NCBI GenBank assembly: GCA_007741555.1
Contig: CP036526.1
Span: 3,782,001 to 3,846,000 of the forward strand
Length of the DNA: 64,000 bases
Origin: Stieleria marina
GTDB lineage: Bacteria > Planctomycetota > Planctomycetia > Pirellulales > Pirellulaceae
Reading direction: 5' to 3'
Shown: positions 45,870 to 55,479 of the stretch, piece after piece
Numbering within the stretch: position 1 is the stretch's first letter
Layout of the letters: each line of letters begins with the position of its first letter
The notes under the pieces: generated by a model
Databases searched by the model: none
What the model saw: the letters and a program-made list of their open reading frames with translations, nothing else
Told to the model about the DNA's origin: nothing
Made by a program: the position numbers and the translations under genes

Positions 45870-48800
45870 TTACGTACGACGACCACCCACCAGAGAATCT
45901 TGCAAGCGAACCAGTTTCTTCCAGTTCTGGTCGGCGGCCAATTGCGCCTGATCCGGCCATGTGGTCGGATCATGCATGTGAAAACGTCCGTCTGCGTCCT
46001 GCAAAATTTTGTGAAGTTTTTCGACACTGGTGGACGCCAGTTTGCGATAGGTACGAATTCGCTTTTCGACCAACAAGCTTTGGATCTTGGGACCGATCCC
46101 TTCGATCCGCGTTAGATCGTCGGGTTCAGTCTGGCGTTTTCGCGTCGGAGCCGCCGCGGATCGGTCGACCGAACTCGGCGGTGTCTTGAGCGTCAGCGGT
46201 CGCAACTCACTCAGTTTGGCGTCGACGGCACGTTTTTCGCTTTGCAGTCGTTCGAAGTCAGCGGCGGCAGCTTGCAAATTCGCAAAACTGAGAGCTTCGG
46301 TTTCCGTATTGGCGCGAATCAGGTCGCGTTTCTCGTTAATCAAGTGGTCAATTCGCGCCGCTTGGATATCCGAATTCAGTTTGACGTCATCAAGCGAATC
46401 ACGCAGGTGAACCAGTTCGGCTTTTCGTTCGCTCAGCTCTTGGGCTCGCAATCGATCAGCACGGGTCAGTCTCTGATTCTCGTTGATCAAACGCATGATC
46501 TTGTCGGCTTGCTCGACCGACTGAGCGCGAATGGCTTCGTGACTTTTCTGCAGTCGCTGAATTTCGTCGATTCGTTCGTTAAGTGTTTCGGACAGAGCGT
46601 CGTTTTCGGTCGACTCTTGTGCCAGTAGCCGTTCATTCTCGGCAGCGAGTGCGGTGAGCTGCCCGGTTTGCTCCTGGACAATGCGTCTGGCTTCTTCCCA
46701 GTCCGCATTAAGATTCTGTAGTTCGCCGTCTCGCTTGGACAACCGGGCTTCCATTTCTTCGGCTAGCTGGCTGAGAGCCGCGTTCTCTTGGCGGATCGAT
46801 TCAAGCTCTGTTTGATACGTGTCGCTCTCACGTTGGTTCTCGTGACAGAGTGACTGCAGCCGCTGGATTTCTTCGTTGGACGCATTTAGTTCCCCTTCAG
46901 CGGACGCTTCGTTTGCCTTGGCCGCTTCGTATCGTTCGACCAGAGAACGGGTCCGCGTCGTCAGTTCTTTTAGTTGATGAGCGAGTCGGTCTTTGGTTTC
47001 GTTGAGCTCGCTGATCTGAGAATCTTTTTGCGCGATCAAGTCGACGGTTCGGGCTTGTTCGACTGTTTGTTGCTCGCTTTGTGAGATCAAGTGAGCGATT
47101 TCGGTCGCCTGCTGCTCTGACTTTCGCGCCAAATTCTGGTGCTGTGCGTTGAGCCGCATCAGTTCAGCGGTTTGCGCGTTCAGAGATTTCGAGGTCGACG
47201 CGTGCTTGCCAGTCACTTGCTCTTTTTCATCTAAGAGCGATTGAATCTCGTCGACTTGTTCGGCACAGGTGGATTGCAAAGCCGCGTGTCCTTTTTGCAA
47301 CTCCGAAAGCTCTTGAGTGACTCGTTCGACCGCCGCGTTGGATTGACAGATTGCTTCCTGGCTGGACTGAACGGCTTGCTCGTTGGCGATCAACGATTCG
47401 CTTTGTTGCTGGATCGTGGTTTGGAACTGGCTGTTCTCGCCGGTCAGCTTTTCCAATAGTTGCCGAAGTTCGGCGTTTTCGGCAGCGGCCCGCTCGCACT
47501 GTGATTCCAAATCACGTTTGATCTCTTCAAGGCGTTCTTGCTCGGATTCAATGGTTGCGCGAAATTCGTCGGATTCGATCTGCGAGCACTCTTTGGTCTG
47601 GCTCAGCTCCGTTGCCATGGTTTCGATGCGAAGCTGATCGTCGGCGACACTGGCTCGGAGAGCCTCGTTTTCCGCGACCGCTTGATCTCGATCACTCTGT
47701 AGTGATGCGGCGGCCGACTCGAGATCACGCTGCTGTTCAGCCATGGTAGCGACGGTCGATTTCGCTTCGGCCAGTTCGCGGGTCAGAGTTTGAATTTCTT
47801 GGTCTTGCTTGGACTGAATCTCAGAAGCGTGGCCACGCTGTTCACTAAGTGCGTTTTGGGCAGCTTCCCACTTGGCTTGCAGTCCGGATTCGCTTTTGAT
47901 TGCGGTTTCGAGTCGCTCCTGAAGTTGCTCCGTCTTGGCTTCCAGTCGCTGGGACTGCGAATCTTGTGACGCACGCAGTTGTGACAACTGCTCGGACAGT
48001 TGCTCCGAAATGGCCTGTGTTGCGGAGAGTTTTTCGTTTGCGATGGTTTCACGAAACGTCCGTTCCTGGATCATTTCTTGAGCCGCCATTTCCTTAGCAT
48101 GATGCTCTTTTTGCAACGTCGCGAGCGACTGAAGTTCCGCTAGTTCGTGGCGTAGAGCTTGCGTTGCATTCGCGGCATCGCCGATCTGCTCCTGAAGCTG
48201 TCGCTCAGTAAGAATCAGCGCATCAATCTGCGCCTGTTTAGCTTCGGCTTTTGCAACGATGTCATCAATCTGCGATTGCTTGGCGACACCATCAGCGACG
48301 ACTTCATCGATGCGTGACTGCTTGGCCAGTCCTTCGGCGATGATCTGATCGATGCGAGCTTGTTTCGCTTCGCTTTCGGCAACCAATTGATCAATCTGTG
48401 CCTGCTTCGCTTCACTTTGTGCGACGATGGCGTCGATTTGCGACTGCTTTGCATCACCATCGGCGACAACTTCATCGATCAGGGCCTGCTTAGCCTGACT
48501 TTCGGCGATGATTTGGTCGATGCGAGCCTGTTTGGCTTCGCTTTCGGCCAGCATTTTGTCAATCTGTTCTTGCTTGAGCTGGTCTTGCTCCACAATTGCG
48601 TCAATCAGTTCTTGCTTTGCCTGACCATCGGCGACGACTTCGTCAATCCGTTCCTGCTTGGTCTTGCCGTCCGCGACGATCTGGTCAATTTGTGCTTGCT
48701 TCGCTTCGCTCTCCGCAACGATCGCGTCGATCAGGCTTTGTTTTGCCTGACCTTCGGCGACGACGTCATCAATTTGTGCTTGTTTGGTTTCGCTATCGGC

Positions 48801-49553
48801 AATGATTTGATCAATCTGCGACTGCCGGGCCGCCTCTTTTGACTGCCAGTCTTCGCGAATCGAATCATCCGCGATCTTCAACTTCGGAGCAGACTTCGTC
48901 GTAAGCGTTTCGCTGCTCGGTCGCTCTTCGCTAACCGAGGATCCCTTAAGCAGGCGATCAAGGGTCTGCTGAGCGCGCGTCAATTCGTCTTCACCGCCCG
49001 CAATTTCGCTCTGCAATTTCGTGAACTGTTGCGAGAGACGGTCATCTGTCTGGGGTGCGATTTGATCAGAGTGACTCTCCTGATCAGTTTGGTCTTCTTC
49101 TGGCCGATAGAGTGTCAGTTCGATCGTTGACGGCGACTTTCGCGGTTCATGATCTGAATCGTTTTCCGCGTCTGCGATTGCGTCGCGAAGGCCATCGTTT
49201 CGTTCATGCAAATCGAGCAGTACCGCGAGATCGGATTGCAGCTGCGAAATCTCTGACAGCGAGTCACCAGCAGGTTCCGTACTGGGAGGTGGCAACGCGT
49301 CGGTTGGCTCCAGGTTGTGCCGCGAAAGTTCGGACTGCAGCTGCCGGAATTCGTCCAGCAAGTTCGCCAGTTCGGCGTCGTAGGACGGCGAGTGTTTGGC
49401 GGCCGGATGCTGGTCTGGGTGCGAGTATGAAAAGAGACGTAGCGAAGGCCCCTCTGTTGCAGGAGCAACCGAAGTAGGTTCGTGATGGTACAGCTTGTCT
49501 TCCATGACCGATTGCCGAACGTGTGAATTGAGTGCGCAGTTCTTCTCATCCAA
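45870..49553 (-). CDS. Giant coiled-coil protein with tandem 14-residue repeats and C-terminal helix-hairpin-helix
   Basis: This protein has up to 1227 residues (an ATG at 49505 would remove 16). After a disordered N-terminal part (about 1-230) come fifteen tandem repeats of 14 residues (pattern QxxIDxIVAESEAK). A long coiled coil (about 455-1130) follows. The C-terminal 90 residues contain DDLTRIEGIGPKIQSLL and HDPTTWPDQAQLAAD, the same module as in the next gene downstream. Fourteen residues equal two heptads, so the repeat should extend the coiled coil. There are no ATPase (SMC-type Walker) motifs. It is cytoplasmic by lack of signal or membrane segments. I recognise no characterised family. 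Confidence 0.75.
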   Translation of the reverse strand: MDEKNCALNSHVRQSVMEDKLYHHEPTSVAPATEGPSLRLFSYSHPDQHPAAKHSPSYDAELANLLDEFRQLQSELSRHNLEPTDALPPPSTEPAGDSLSEISQLQSDLAVLLDLHERNDGLRDAIADAENDSDHEPRKSPSTIELTLYRPEEDQTDQESHSDQIAPQTDDRLSQQFTKLQSEIAGGEDELTRAQQTLDRLLKGSSVSEERPSSETLTTKSAPKLKIADDSIREDWQSKEAARQSQIDQIIADSETKQAQIDDVVAEGQAKQSLIDAIVAESEAKQAQIDQIVADGKTKQERIDEVVADGQAKQELIDAIVEQDQLKQEQIDKMLAESEAKQARIDQIIAESQAKQALIDEVVADGDAKQSQIDAIVAQSEAKQAQIDQLVAESEAKQARIDQIIAEGLAKQSRIDEVVADGVAKQSQIDDIVAKAEAKQAQIDALILTERQLQEQIGDAANATQALRHELAELQSLATLQKEHHAKEMAAQEMIQERTFRETIANEKLSATQAISEQLSEQLSQLRASQDSQSQRLEAKTEQLQERLETAIKSESGLQAKWEAAQNALSEQRGHASEIQSKQDQEIQTLTRELAEAKSTVATMAEQQRDLESAAASLQSDRDQAVAENEALRASVADDQLRIETMATELSQTKECSQIESDEFRATIESEQERLEEIKRDLESQCERAAAENAELRQLLEKLTGENSQFQTTIQQQSESLIANEQAVQSSQEAICQSNAAVERVTQELSELQKGHAALQSTCAEQVDEIQSLLDEKEQVTGKHASTSKSLNAQTAELMRLNAQHQNLARKSEQQATEIAHLISQSEQQTVEQARTVDLIAQKDSQISELNETKDRLAHQLKELTTRTRSLVERYEAAKANEASAEGELNASNEEIQRLQSLCHENQRESDTYQTELESIRQENAALSQLAEEMEARLSKRDGELQNLNADWEEARRIVQEQTGQLTALAAENERLLAQESTENDALSETLNERIDEIQRLQKSHEAIRAQSVEQADKIMRLINENQRLTRADRLRAQELSERKAELVHLRDSLDDVKLNSDIQAARIDHLINEKRDLIRANTETEALSFANLQAAAADFERLQSEKRAVDAKLSELRPLTLKTPPSSVDRSAAAPTRKRQTEPDDLTRIEGIGPKIQSLLVEKRIRTYRKLASTSVEKLHKILQDADGRFHMHDPTTWPDQAQLAADQNWKKLVRLQDSLVGGRRT
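48195..48824 (-). repeat. Fifteen tandem 42-nt coding repeats
   Basis: Within the giant coiled-coil gene, fifteen imperfect 42-nt units encode the 14-residue pattern QxxIDxIVAESEAK. Unit boundaries follow exactly, 15 x 42 = 630 nt. Units differ in codon choice and in several amino acids, so the array is not a recent expansion. Residues I, D, I/V and K are the most constant. Confidence 0.9.
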
Positions 49554-49709
49554 TCGGCCGTAAAAGTCGATCGAATTGAACTAACCCGCATATATTTCGC
49601 GATCCCGTTACTCTGCTACCAATGGCTTTTGCTTTCAACTGGCTGTGGAGGCAGGCTTGCTCGCCGGCTTATTAAGAAGTCGCCAGGTTCTTACAAGGTT
49701 TGGACAACG

Positions 49710-50225
49710 ATGTTGAACGTGACTCATCAATGCGATCTGATCAACGAATCTGCTTTCCTGGCGGATAATGCAACCATCGTGGGACACGTCGAGATCGCCG
49801 CTGATGCAAGCATTTGGTTCGGCACAGTGATTCGTGGCGACAGCGAGATGATAGCGATTGGAGAGCGTTCCAACATCCAAGATCTATGTTTGATCCACGC
49901 CGACCCCGGTTCGCCATGTCGCATTGGCAATGATGTCACCATCGGTCACTCGGCGGTCGTGCACGGAGCGACCGTGGGCGACGGCGCGATGATTGGGATT
50001 CGCGCGGTGGTTCTGAATGGTGCCGTGATTGGCGAAGGCGCTTTGGTGGGCGCCGGCGCGGTAGTGACCGAGGGCACGGTGATCCCGCCGGGACATCTGG
50101 CGGTCGGGGTGCCCGCGAAAGTGTTGAAGGAATTATCCCCCGAACAAAAAGAACGCGTCGCTCACGCTGCCAGCCACTATGTCAAAGCGGCCAAAGAATA
50201 CGCCTGCGAACAAGACAAACCGTAG
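49710..50225 (+). CDS. Gamma-class carbonic anhydrase family protein
   Basis: This is a left-handed beta-helix protein of the CamH/YrdA type, which can hydrate CO2. From the ATG at 49710 it has 171 residues, the family length. The three zinc-binding histidines are recognisable: His63 (LCLIHADPG), His80 (TIGHSAV) and His85 (VVHGATV). An Arg/Asp/Gln set (RGDSE, NIQD) stabilises the trimer. A longer frame from 49629 adds residues without family match. It is divergent from the giant coiled-coil gene. Several CamH-like proteins show little activity, so function is probable but not certain. Confidence 0.9.
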   Translation: MLNVTHQCDLINESAFLADNATIVGHVEIAADASIWFGTVIRGDSEMIAIGERSNIQDLCLIHADPGSPCRIGNDVTIGHSAVVHGATVGDGAMIGIRAVVLNGAVIGEGALVGAGAVVTEGTVIPPGHLAVGVPAKVLKELSPEQKERVAHAASHYVKAAKEYACEQDKP

Positions 50226-50228
50226 ACG

Positions 50229-51128
50229 CTACGACCAATTGATGTTGTTCATTTTCGCCAAAGCCAACAGCAGCGATTGGGTGCCGTCTTTGGAATGCCC
50301 CTGAGCCGCCACCGCTTGATAAAATTGATGGGCCAGGGCTAATCCAGGGAGCGAGAGATGCATTCGTGCGGCTTCGTCCAGAGCGATGCCCATGTCTTTG
50401 ATAAAGTGCTCGACAAAAAAACCAGGGTCAAAATCCCCGTCGACCATGCGTGGCGCCAGGTTCGATAGCGACCAACTGCCGGCCGCCCCGGAGGAAACAC
50501 TTTGCAGGACCGTCGGAATGTCCAAGCCGGCTTTGTGGGCGTACAACAATCCTTCGCACACGGCGATCATCCCGCTGGCGATCAACGTCTGATTCACCAT
50601 TTTGGTGTGTTGCCCACGACCGGGACCACCTTGATGCACGACCGTTTTGCCCATCAAATCAAATAGCGGTCGCACCGATTCCACCGCGGACGTGTCGCCT
50701 CCGATCATGATCGACAGCGCTGCGTTCTTGGCGCCCGTGTCGCCGCCGCTGACAGGTGCATCAATGGAAATGACGCCCAGTTTGGCCGCTTGTTCGGCAA
50801 TCTCTTCAGCCAACGAAGGCTGGCTGGTCGTCATGTCGACAATGGTTATTCCTGACCGACAGCCAGCTAGCACACAATCGTCCCCGTCGATGATCACACT
50901 GCGGACGTCCGACGGGAAACCGACAATCGTAAATACAACGTCGCTCTGCTCGGCGACTTCTCGTGGTGAACCGGCTAACGTCGCGCCCCTGGCGACCAAA
51001 TCATCGGTCTTGCCAACCGTGCGGTTAAAAACCGTCGCGCGGTAACCAGCGTCCATCAGATGGCCGCACATGCTGCGGCCCATGACGCCGGTACCGATCC
51101 AGCCGATTCGGGTAGATTTTGGATCCAT
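50229..51128 (-). CDS. NAD(P)-dependent 3-hydroxyacid dehydrogenase (3-hydroxyisobutyrate dehydrogenase family)
   Basis: This 299-residue enzyme belongs to the 3-hydroxyisobutyrate / tartronate-semialdehyde reductase family. The NAD motif is [12 protein letters not shown], the substrate loop is [11 protein letters not shown] and the catalytic Lys is Lys176 in HTKMVNQ. The C-terminal helix bundle is complete. Discrimination among glyoxylate, succinic semialdehyde or hydroxyisobutyrate substrates is not possible here. It lies 16 nt downstream of a Lys/Ala-rich gene and floA, so it may be the last gene of that operon. It overlaps no gene; the carbonic anhydrase stop is 3 nt away, tail to tail. 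Confidence 0.88.
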   Translation of the reverse strand: MDPKSTRIGWIGTGVMGRSMCGHLMDAGYRATVFNRTVGKTDDLVARGATLAGSPREVAEQSDVVFTIVGFPSDVRSVIIDGDDCVLAGCRSGITIVDMTTSQPSLAEEIAEQAAKLGVISIDAPVSGGDTGAKNAALSIMIGGDTSAVESVRPLFDLMGKTVVHQGGPGRGQHTKMVNQTLIASGMIAVCEGLLYAHKAGLDIPTVLQSVSSGAAGSWSLSNLAPRMVDGDFDPGFFVEHFIKDMGIALDEAARMHLSLPGLALAHQFYQAVAAQGHSKDGTQSLLLALAKMNNINWS

Positions 51129-51144
51129 GATGTTGTCGATTGAC

Positions 51145-51651
51145 CTACCAGCGGTGATCGGGACGCTCCAGGATTTCGCGAAGCAAGATCGACTGCTGAA
51201 TCCCGCCCGGTTTGGTCAGCATCTTGATCAATTCTTCGGCCGGATTACCAGTGGTGGCCGCTTGAATGGCTTTCGCCTTTGCTTTGATAACCTTGGCTTC
51301 TTTGATGGCCGTTTTGGCGGCCAATTTGACCTGGGCGTCACGCTCATTAGCGGCCCGTTGCCGCTGATTGGCGGCGGTGACTTTGGCTCGTTTTTCCTGC
51401 TTCTTTGCTTCGGTCAGCTTGCGGTGCAAGGCTGCTTCGTTGTCGGCTCGCTGATCACCGACCACTTGCGCCATGACCACATCGTCATCATGCTGACGAA
51501 CCTGTCGTTCGCTGCGGTGACTGGTGTACTCCGGCGCCGGTTGTGCGCGAGGCGGCAAACCTTGGCCCACACCACCACCACCTTGTTGAGCAGCTTTCTG
51601 CTTGCGGCGTTCAGCGGCGCGACGCAAGAAATCTTCTAAGTCACCGGACAT
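51145..51651 (-). CDS. Hypothetical Lys/Ala/Gln-rich protein next to floA
   Basis: This protein of 168 residues is highly charged. It begins [18 protein letters not shown], has a glycine run (GGGG at about 24-27), then a long Ala/Lys/Arg-rich helical stretch (about 70-135, [21 protein letters not shown]). The C-terminal 30 residues are more ordered ([19 protein letters not shown]). There is no signal or membrane segment. I recognise no family. Its position between floA and the dehydrogenase suggests a cytoplasmic partner of the FloA membrane domain, by context only. Confidence 0.7.
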   Translation of the reverse strand: MSGDLEDFLRRAAERRKQKAAQQGGGGVGQGLPPRAQPAPEYTSHRSERQVRQHDDDVVMAQVVGDQRADNEAALHRKLTEAKKQEKRAKVTAANQRQRAANERDAQVKLAAKTAIKEAKVIKAKAKAIQAATTGNPAEELIKMLTKPGGIQQSILLREILERPDHRW

Positions 51652-51833
51652 AAATGGGGTATCCGAAAAAGTGCAGCAATGGAGGTGTAATCCGCGAGTG
51701 CTTCAAACACATTCAAAATAACGTTAGCGAAACTCGCCACGGGGTTTCGGTTGATTCGGCAGATACCGAACGTCTTGACGATGTTCGCTACCACTTCAAC
51801 CTACGCGCCCGATTTGGAGCAATCACTGCTGGA

Positions 51834-52943
51834 TTAGTCGTCGTACGAATTGTCACTGGAGCTGGTCGCTTGCCCTGCCACAGCGATGGACTTTCGCATT
51901 TCGGTGTCCGCACTGACGTTCTGCAGTTTGTAGTAATCCAAAATATGAAGATTTCCACTTCGGAACGCAGCCGACATCGCTTCGGGAACCGCCGCTTGGG
52001 CTTGAACCAGCGAGGCACGGCTCTGTTGAATTTTGGCTTGCATCTCTTGCTCTTCTGCGACGGCCGACGCACGCTTGCCTTCCGCACGAGCACGTGCGAC
52101 TTGAGTGTCCGCTTCGGCCTGGTCCGCTTGCAAGCGAGCACCGATGTTGGCCCCGACGTCGATGTCAGCGATGTCAATCGAGACAATTTCAAATGCCGTC
52201 TGCGAATCCAAACGCTTGGCCAGCACTGCTTTACTGATCACATCGGGATTCTCTAGTACCGCTTTGTGGTTGGCTGCCGAGCCGATCGCACTGACGATGC
52301 CTTCACCGACCCGCGCGATAATGGTTTCTTCGGTCGCACCACCGATCAACTGTTGCAAGTTAGCGCGAACAGTCACGCGAGCTTTGACCTTGAGCTGGAT
52401 GCCGTCTTTTGCGACCGCGTCTAGCGACGGTTTTACGGATCCGCGCGGTGGACAGTCGATGACTTTGGGATAGACACTGGTCTGAACCGATTCCAACACG
52501 TCCCGACCCGCCAAGTCGATCGCGGTGGCTTCACGAAACGTCAAGGAAATCGTTTTGGCTTTTTTAGCAGCGATCAAAGCACGAATGACTTGCTGGACAT
52601 TACCACCGGCCAAGTAGTGAGCTTCCAACGCGCCACTTGTCAGTTCTGGGTCCACCAGCCCTGCCTGAGTCGCCATGATCTTGCTGCGAACAATCTGCCT
52701 GGCGTTGACTTTTCGGAAAGTCATGCCCAGCAAACTGAAAATCGTGATGTCCGCTTTGGTCAACCAAGATTGAACCCAGAGCCCAAAGTAGCTCGCGAAG
52801 ATGAACAGAAACACCAACAGCACGACGAAGAGGATCAGCGCGCCGATCAAACCGAACATCGTGGCGTCAGAAATCCCCTGAGCGATCAACCCGGACGGAG
52901 TGCCAATTCCGATCCTCTCGGATACCTGTGCGAATGGGAACAT
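51834..52943 (-). CDS. floA: Flotillin-like protein FloA
   Basis: This is the bacterial flotillin of the FloA (UPF0365) family. I start at an ATG (52943) after a TTG four codons upstream, giving about 369 residues. An N-terminal membrane hairpin ([27 protein letters not shown]) is followed by the SPFH-type region ([39 protein letters not shown]). A C-terminal coiled coil has Ala/Glu repeats ([19 protein letters not shown]). It organises membrane microdomains. It is divergent from two other SPFH-domain genes, separated by about 530 nt. Confidence 0.93.
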   Translation of the reverse strand: MFPFAQVSERIGIGTPSGLIAQGISDATMFGLIGALILFVVLLVFLFIFASYFGLWVQSWLTKADITIFSLLGMTFRKVNARQIVRSKIMATQAGLVDPELTSGALEAHYLAGGNVQQVIRALIAAKKAKTISLTFREATAIDLAGRDVLESVQTSVYPKVIDCPPRGSVKPSLDAVAKDGIQLKVKARVTVRANLQQLIGGATEETIIARVGEGIVSAIGSAANHKAVLENPDVISKAVLAKRLDSQTAFEIVSIDIADIDVGANIGARLQADQAEADTQVARARAEGKRASAVAEEQEMQAKIQQSRASLVQAQAAVPEAMSAAFRSGNLHILDYYKLQNVSADTEMRKSIAVAGQATSSSDNSYDD

Positions 52944-52955
52944 TGTTTGAATCAA

Positions 52956-53477
52956 TCCTTGTCAAGCGAACGGTCACAGGTGGGGCCAAAAACGACATCG
53001 ATCTTTCGACGCAATCTTCGCCATAGAGCTGCCTACTAATGTCCTGGCCTCCCACGCCCATGTCAACAACCCGTTCCTGCATCCAGCCTGAAACGCCCCA
53101 CTCACCGCAACCGACGACAACGCGGCACCTAAGCCAAGGAAGTTACAAACGATCGGAACGCTGACAAGCGGGATCACCTTTAGAAGATAGGAGGTTTGTT
53201 TTTAGCGGAATGGCGCAACGCATCGGGGCTTTGACGCACCGGACGGCTCGCGCCGTTTCGCTAATAGTTGCCCCACTTTCCAAACGTAACTTGCCCTGGC
53301 AACGCTGCCCGCTTGCTAGGTCATGTTGCTAGGTCATGGTTGAACAGTAGTGCGATCGGCCACGAGGCAACATTTCGATAGGCAGTTTGTTATCTTGTGG
53401 CTGTCACGTCGCGGCCCCTTCAGCGCCGCGACGACTTGACCGACCAATGCGCAAAACACAGATACAAGGATACGTTC
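52956..53477. other. Divergent promoter region between floA and the HflK-like gene
   Basis: About 520 nt separate the start of floA (minus) from the SPFH gene (plus). Both promoters must be here. The DNA includes a perfect 13-nt tandem repeat at 53313-53338. Short frames inside show no family motif. Nothing else is evident. Confidence 0.5.
53313..53338. repeat. Perfect 13-nt tandem duplication
   Basis: The 13-nt sequence TTGCTAGGTCATG is present twice in direct contact. It lies about 140 nt upstream of the HflK-like start codon, where regulatory sites would be expected. It may be a duplicated binding site or a chance slippage product. Confidence 0.55.
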
Positions 53478-54503
53478 GTGGGATTCGTCATCTATCCGTT
53501 TCTAGCAGGCCTGATCATCTACGCGGTCTTCCGTGTTGCAATCAGCGGCTTTTACGTTGTTCGTCCTGATCAGCGAGCGGTGATTACGTCGTTTGGACGG
53601 GCCGAGCGCATGCCGGGCGGTCAAGACGCCGGGGAGGCGGATCCGTATTTGAGCGAAGACGAACGGGTGCGCTACAACTATCCTCGCGTTCGCGTCGTGC
53701 AGCCGGGCGGGCCGTATTTCAAATGGCCTTGGCAAGAGGTTCACAAAGTCAGCGTGGCGACCGAGGCAGTGGACCTTGCCTGGGATCCGACCAAACACCA
53801 AGACACGATCGAAGCGGTCACCAAAGACAATCTGACCACCGGGGTGAACGGACAGATTCGATATCGCGTCAGCGAAAGCAATCTCTACGCCTACCTGTTC
53901 GGGGTGGACAGTCCGCTGGAGCACATCATGGGTTTCTTTGTGTCGGTGTTGCGAGAACGCATTGCGACGTTTGTCGATCCGAAAGGCGACACCCTGCTGG
54001 CGGACGCCGATACAGGCGACGTGGACGATTCGGCCGTGCTGAAAATTTTGGAATCGTCCGCTCCCAAAGAAATTACCGAAGGCGTTTCGATCAACGACCT
54101 GCGAAAGAATCTGCCACTGCTGAATTCTTACATGGAAGAACAGTGTCGTGCGACTCCCGGGCGTTACGGTGTCGAACTCGAGGCCGCTCTGATCACCGCG
54201 ATCGACCCGCCTCAGGAAGTCGATCGGGCACTTTCTGCGATCAACACGACCAGCAACCAAGTTGCTGCCGACATCAGCACCGCCCAAGCGGATGCGGAAC
54301 AACAGATCACGATGAGCGAACGAGCGGTCGAGATTGCCGCCAACAATGCCGAAGCCGAAGTCGCGCCGCTGCGTGAACTGGCTAAGACGCTCACCCAGAT
54401 CAAAACCGAAGGTGGGTCTCAAGCACTTGCTGCGTACGTGCGTAATTTGCGCATCGATCTTTACAAACGCGCTAAGAGCGTGATTCAAGTCGCCACGAAA
54501 TAG
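53478..54503 (+). CDS. SPFH/band-7 membrane protein (HflK-like)
   Basis: I start at a GTG (53478) with AAGGA seven nt upstream, giving 341 residues. One membrane helix (about 4-22, FLAGLIIYAVFRVAISG) is followed by the SPFH/band-7 domain (YVVRPDQRAVITSFGRAE, GPYFKWPWQEVHKV). A C-terminal Ala/Gln-rich coiled coil (about 260-320) ends near RAKSVIQVATK. The order resembles HflK. In other bacteria HflK and HflC form a large cage around the FtsH protease. An insertion with acidic residues (DAGEADPYLSEDE) is unusual. No FtsH gene is nearby. Confidence 0.8.
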   Translation: MGFVIYPFLAGLIIYAVFRVAISGFYVVRPDQRAVITSFGRAERMPGGQDAGEADPYLSEDERVRYNYPRVRVVQPGGPYFKWPWQEVHKVSVATEAVDLAWDPTKHQDTIEAVTKDNLTTGVNGQIRYRVSESNLYAYLFGVDSPLEHIMGFFVSVLRERIATFVDPKGDTLLADADTGDVDDSAVLKILESSAPKEITEGVSINDLRKNLPLLNSYMEEQCRATPGRYGVELEAALITAIDPPQEVDRALSAINTTSNQVAADISTAQADAEQQITMSERAVEIAANNAEAEVAPLRELAKTLTQIKTEGGSQALAAYVRNLRIDLYKRAKSVIQVATK

Positions 54504-54528
54504 CCTCACCAACGCTCGAGTATTTGTT

Positions 54529-55458
54529 ATGAATCCAGAAGAACTAATCGTTGCCGGCATCGCCTTTTTCGCTGGTTTAGCTGCCATTCCGATCGCGATC
54601 GGAATCATCAAGGCGTTTGGCTTGTTCACCAGCGTCGGCGAACGACAAGAACACGTTTACACCTTGTTTGGAAAAGTACTCGGATCGCTCAGCGAGCCCG
54701 GTTTGCAGATCCCAATCAAACTGTTTGGCCCACGCGCTTTGCTGGTTCCGTTTTTTGGTCGCCGCGAAGTTGTCAGCACACGTTTGCGGCAGCACTACCT
54801 TCGCGGCCAAATGGTCAATTCCGAAGAAGGCACGCCGATGGGGGTCGGCATCTGGTACGAAATGGAGGTCAACGATCCGGTGGCTTATCTGTTCACAAAC
54901 ACCAACCCCGAAGGATCTCTGCAGGCCAACGTTGCTAGTTCGACGATCTCCACGCTGAGCAATTTGGAAATGGACAAAATGCTGGAGGATCGGCACAGTC
55001 TTTCGCGAACCGTTCGCCAAACCGTTTCACCTTTGTCCGAAAAGTGGGGCTACCGTCTCGGTTCAGTCTATATCCGCAAAGTCTTCTTTACCGACGTCCA
55101 GATGGTCCAGAACATTACCGACAAAGTCGTCAAGCGATTGGTGCAGGTCACCAGTGCAATGAAACAGGACGGAGACAACCGAGTGGGATTGATTCGCAGT
55201 GAAACCGCAAAAAGCGTTTCGCAAAAGATGGCTGAAGCCAGTGCGATGCGTCCCCAATTTGTGGGCAAGGTGCTAAACGAAATTGCCAAGGACGATGAAG
55301 AAATCCTGGAAGCGGAACTGGAGGTGCTGGAAGTCGAAAAGCTGCTGCAGTCGGGTGCCGATATCAACGTCATCCCTTATGGCACAAACTTGATCATGAA
55401 TATGGGCGGTAATCAATCCTCACCGCCCAAGCGAACTTCTTCTCGCACAGAATCCTGA
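54529..55458 (+). CDS. SPFH/band-7 membrane protein (HflC-like partner)
   Basis: This 309-residue protein lies 25 nt downstream of the HflK-like gene. It has one N-terminal helix (about 8-29, AGIAFFAGLAAIPIAIGIIKAF) and an SPFH domain (SVGERQEHVYTLFGKVLGSLSEPGLQ). The end is a coiled coil (EEILEAELEVLEVEKLL). It is shorter than typical HflC and diverges in the domain. The pair probably assembles as a hetero-oligomeric ring in the membrane, inferred from their family and gene order. Confidence 0.8.
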   Translation: MNPEELIVAGIAFFAGLAAIPIAIGIIKAFGLFTSVGERQEHVYTLFGKVLGSLSEPGLQIPIKLFGPRALLVPFFGRREVVSTRLRQHYLRGQMVNSEEGTPMGVGIWYEMEVNDPVAYLFTNTNPEGSLQANVASSTISTLSNLEMDKMLEDRHSLSRTVRQTVSPLSEKWGYRLGSVYIRKVFFTDVQMVQNITDKVVKRLVQVTSAMKQDGDNRVGLIRSETAKSVSQKMAEASAMRPQFVGKVLNEIAKDDEEILEAELEVLEVEKLLQSGADINVIPYGTNLIMNMGGNQSSPPKRTSSRTES

Positions 55459-55479
55459 CCTGCCCTTACATCGTCTGAT

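Noticed and set aside
53502-54629. Minus-strand 375-codon frame opposite the HflK-like gene
   Set aside because: Lies entirely antisense to the SPFH gene, which has clear domain motifs.
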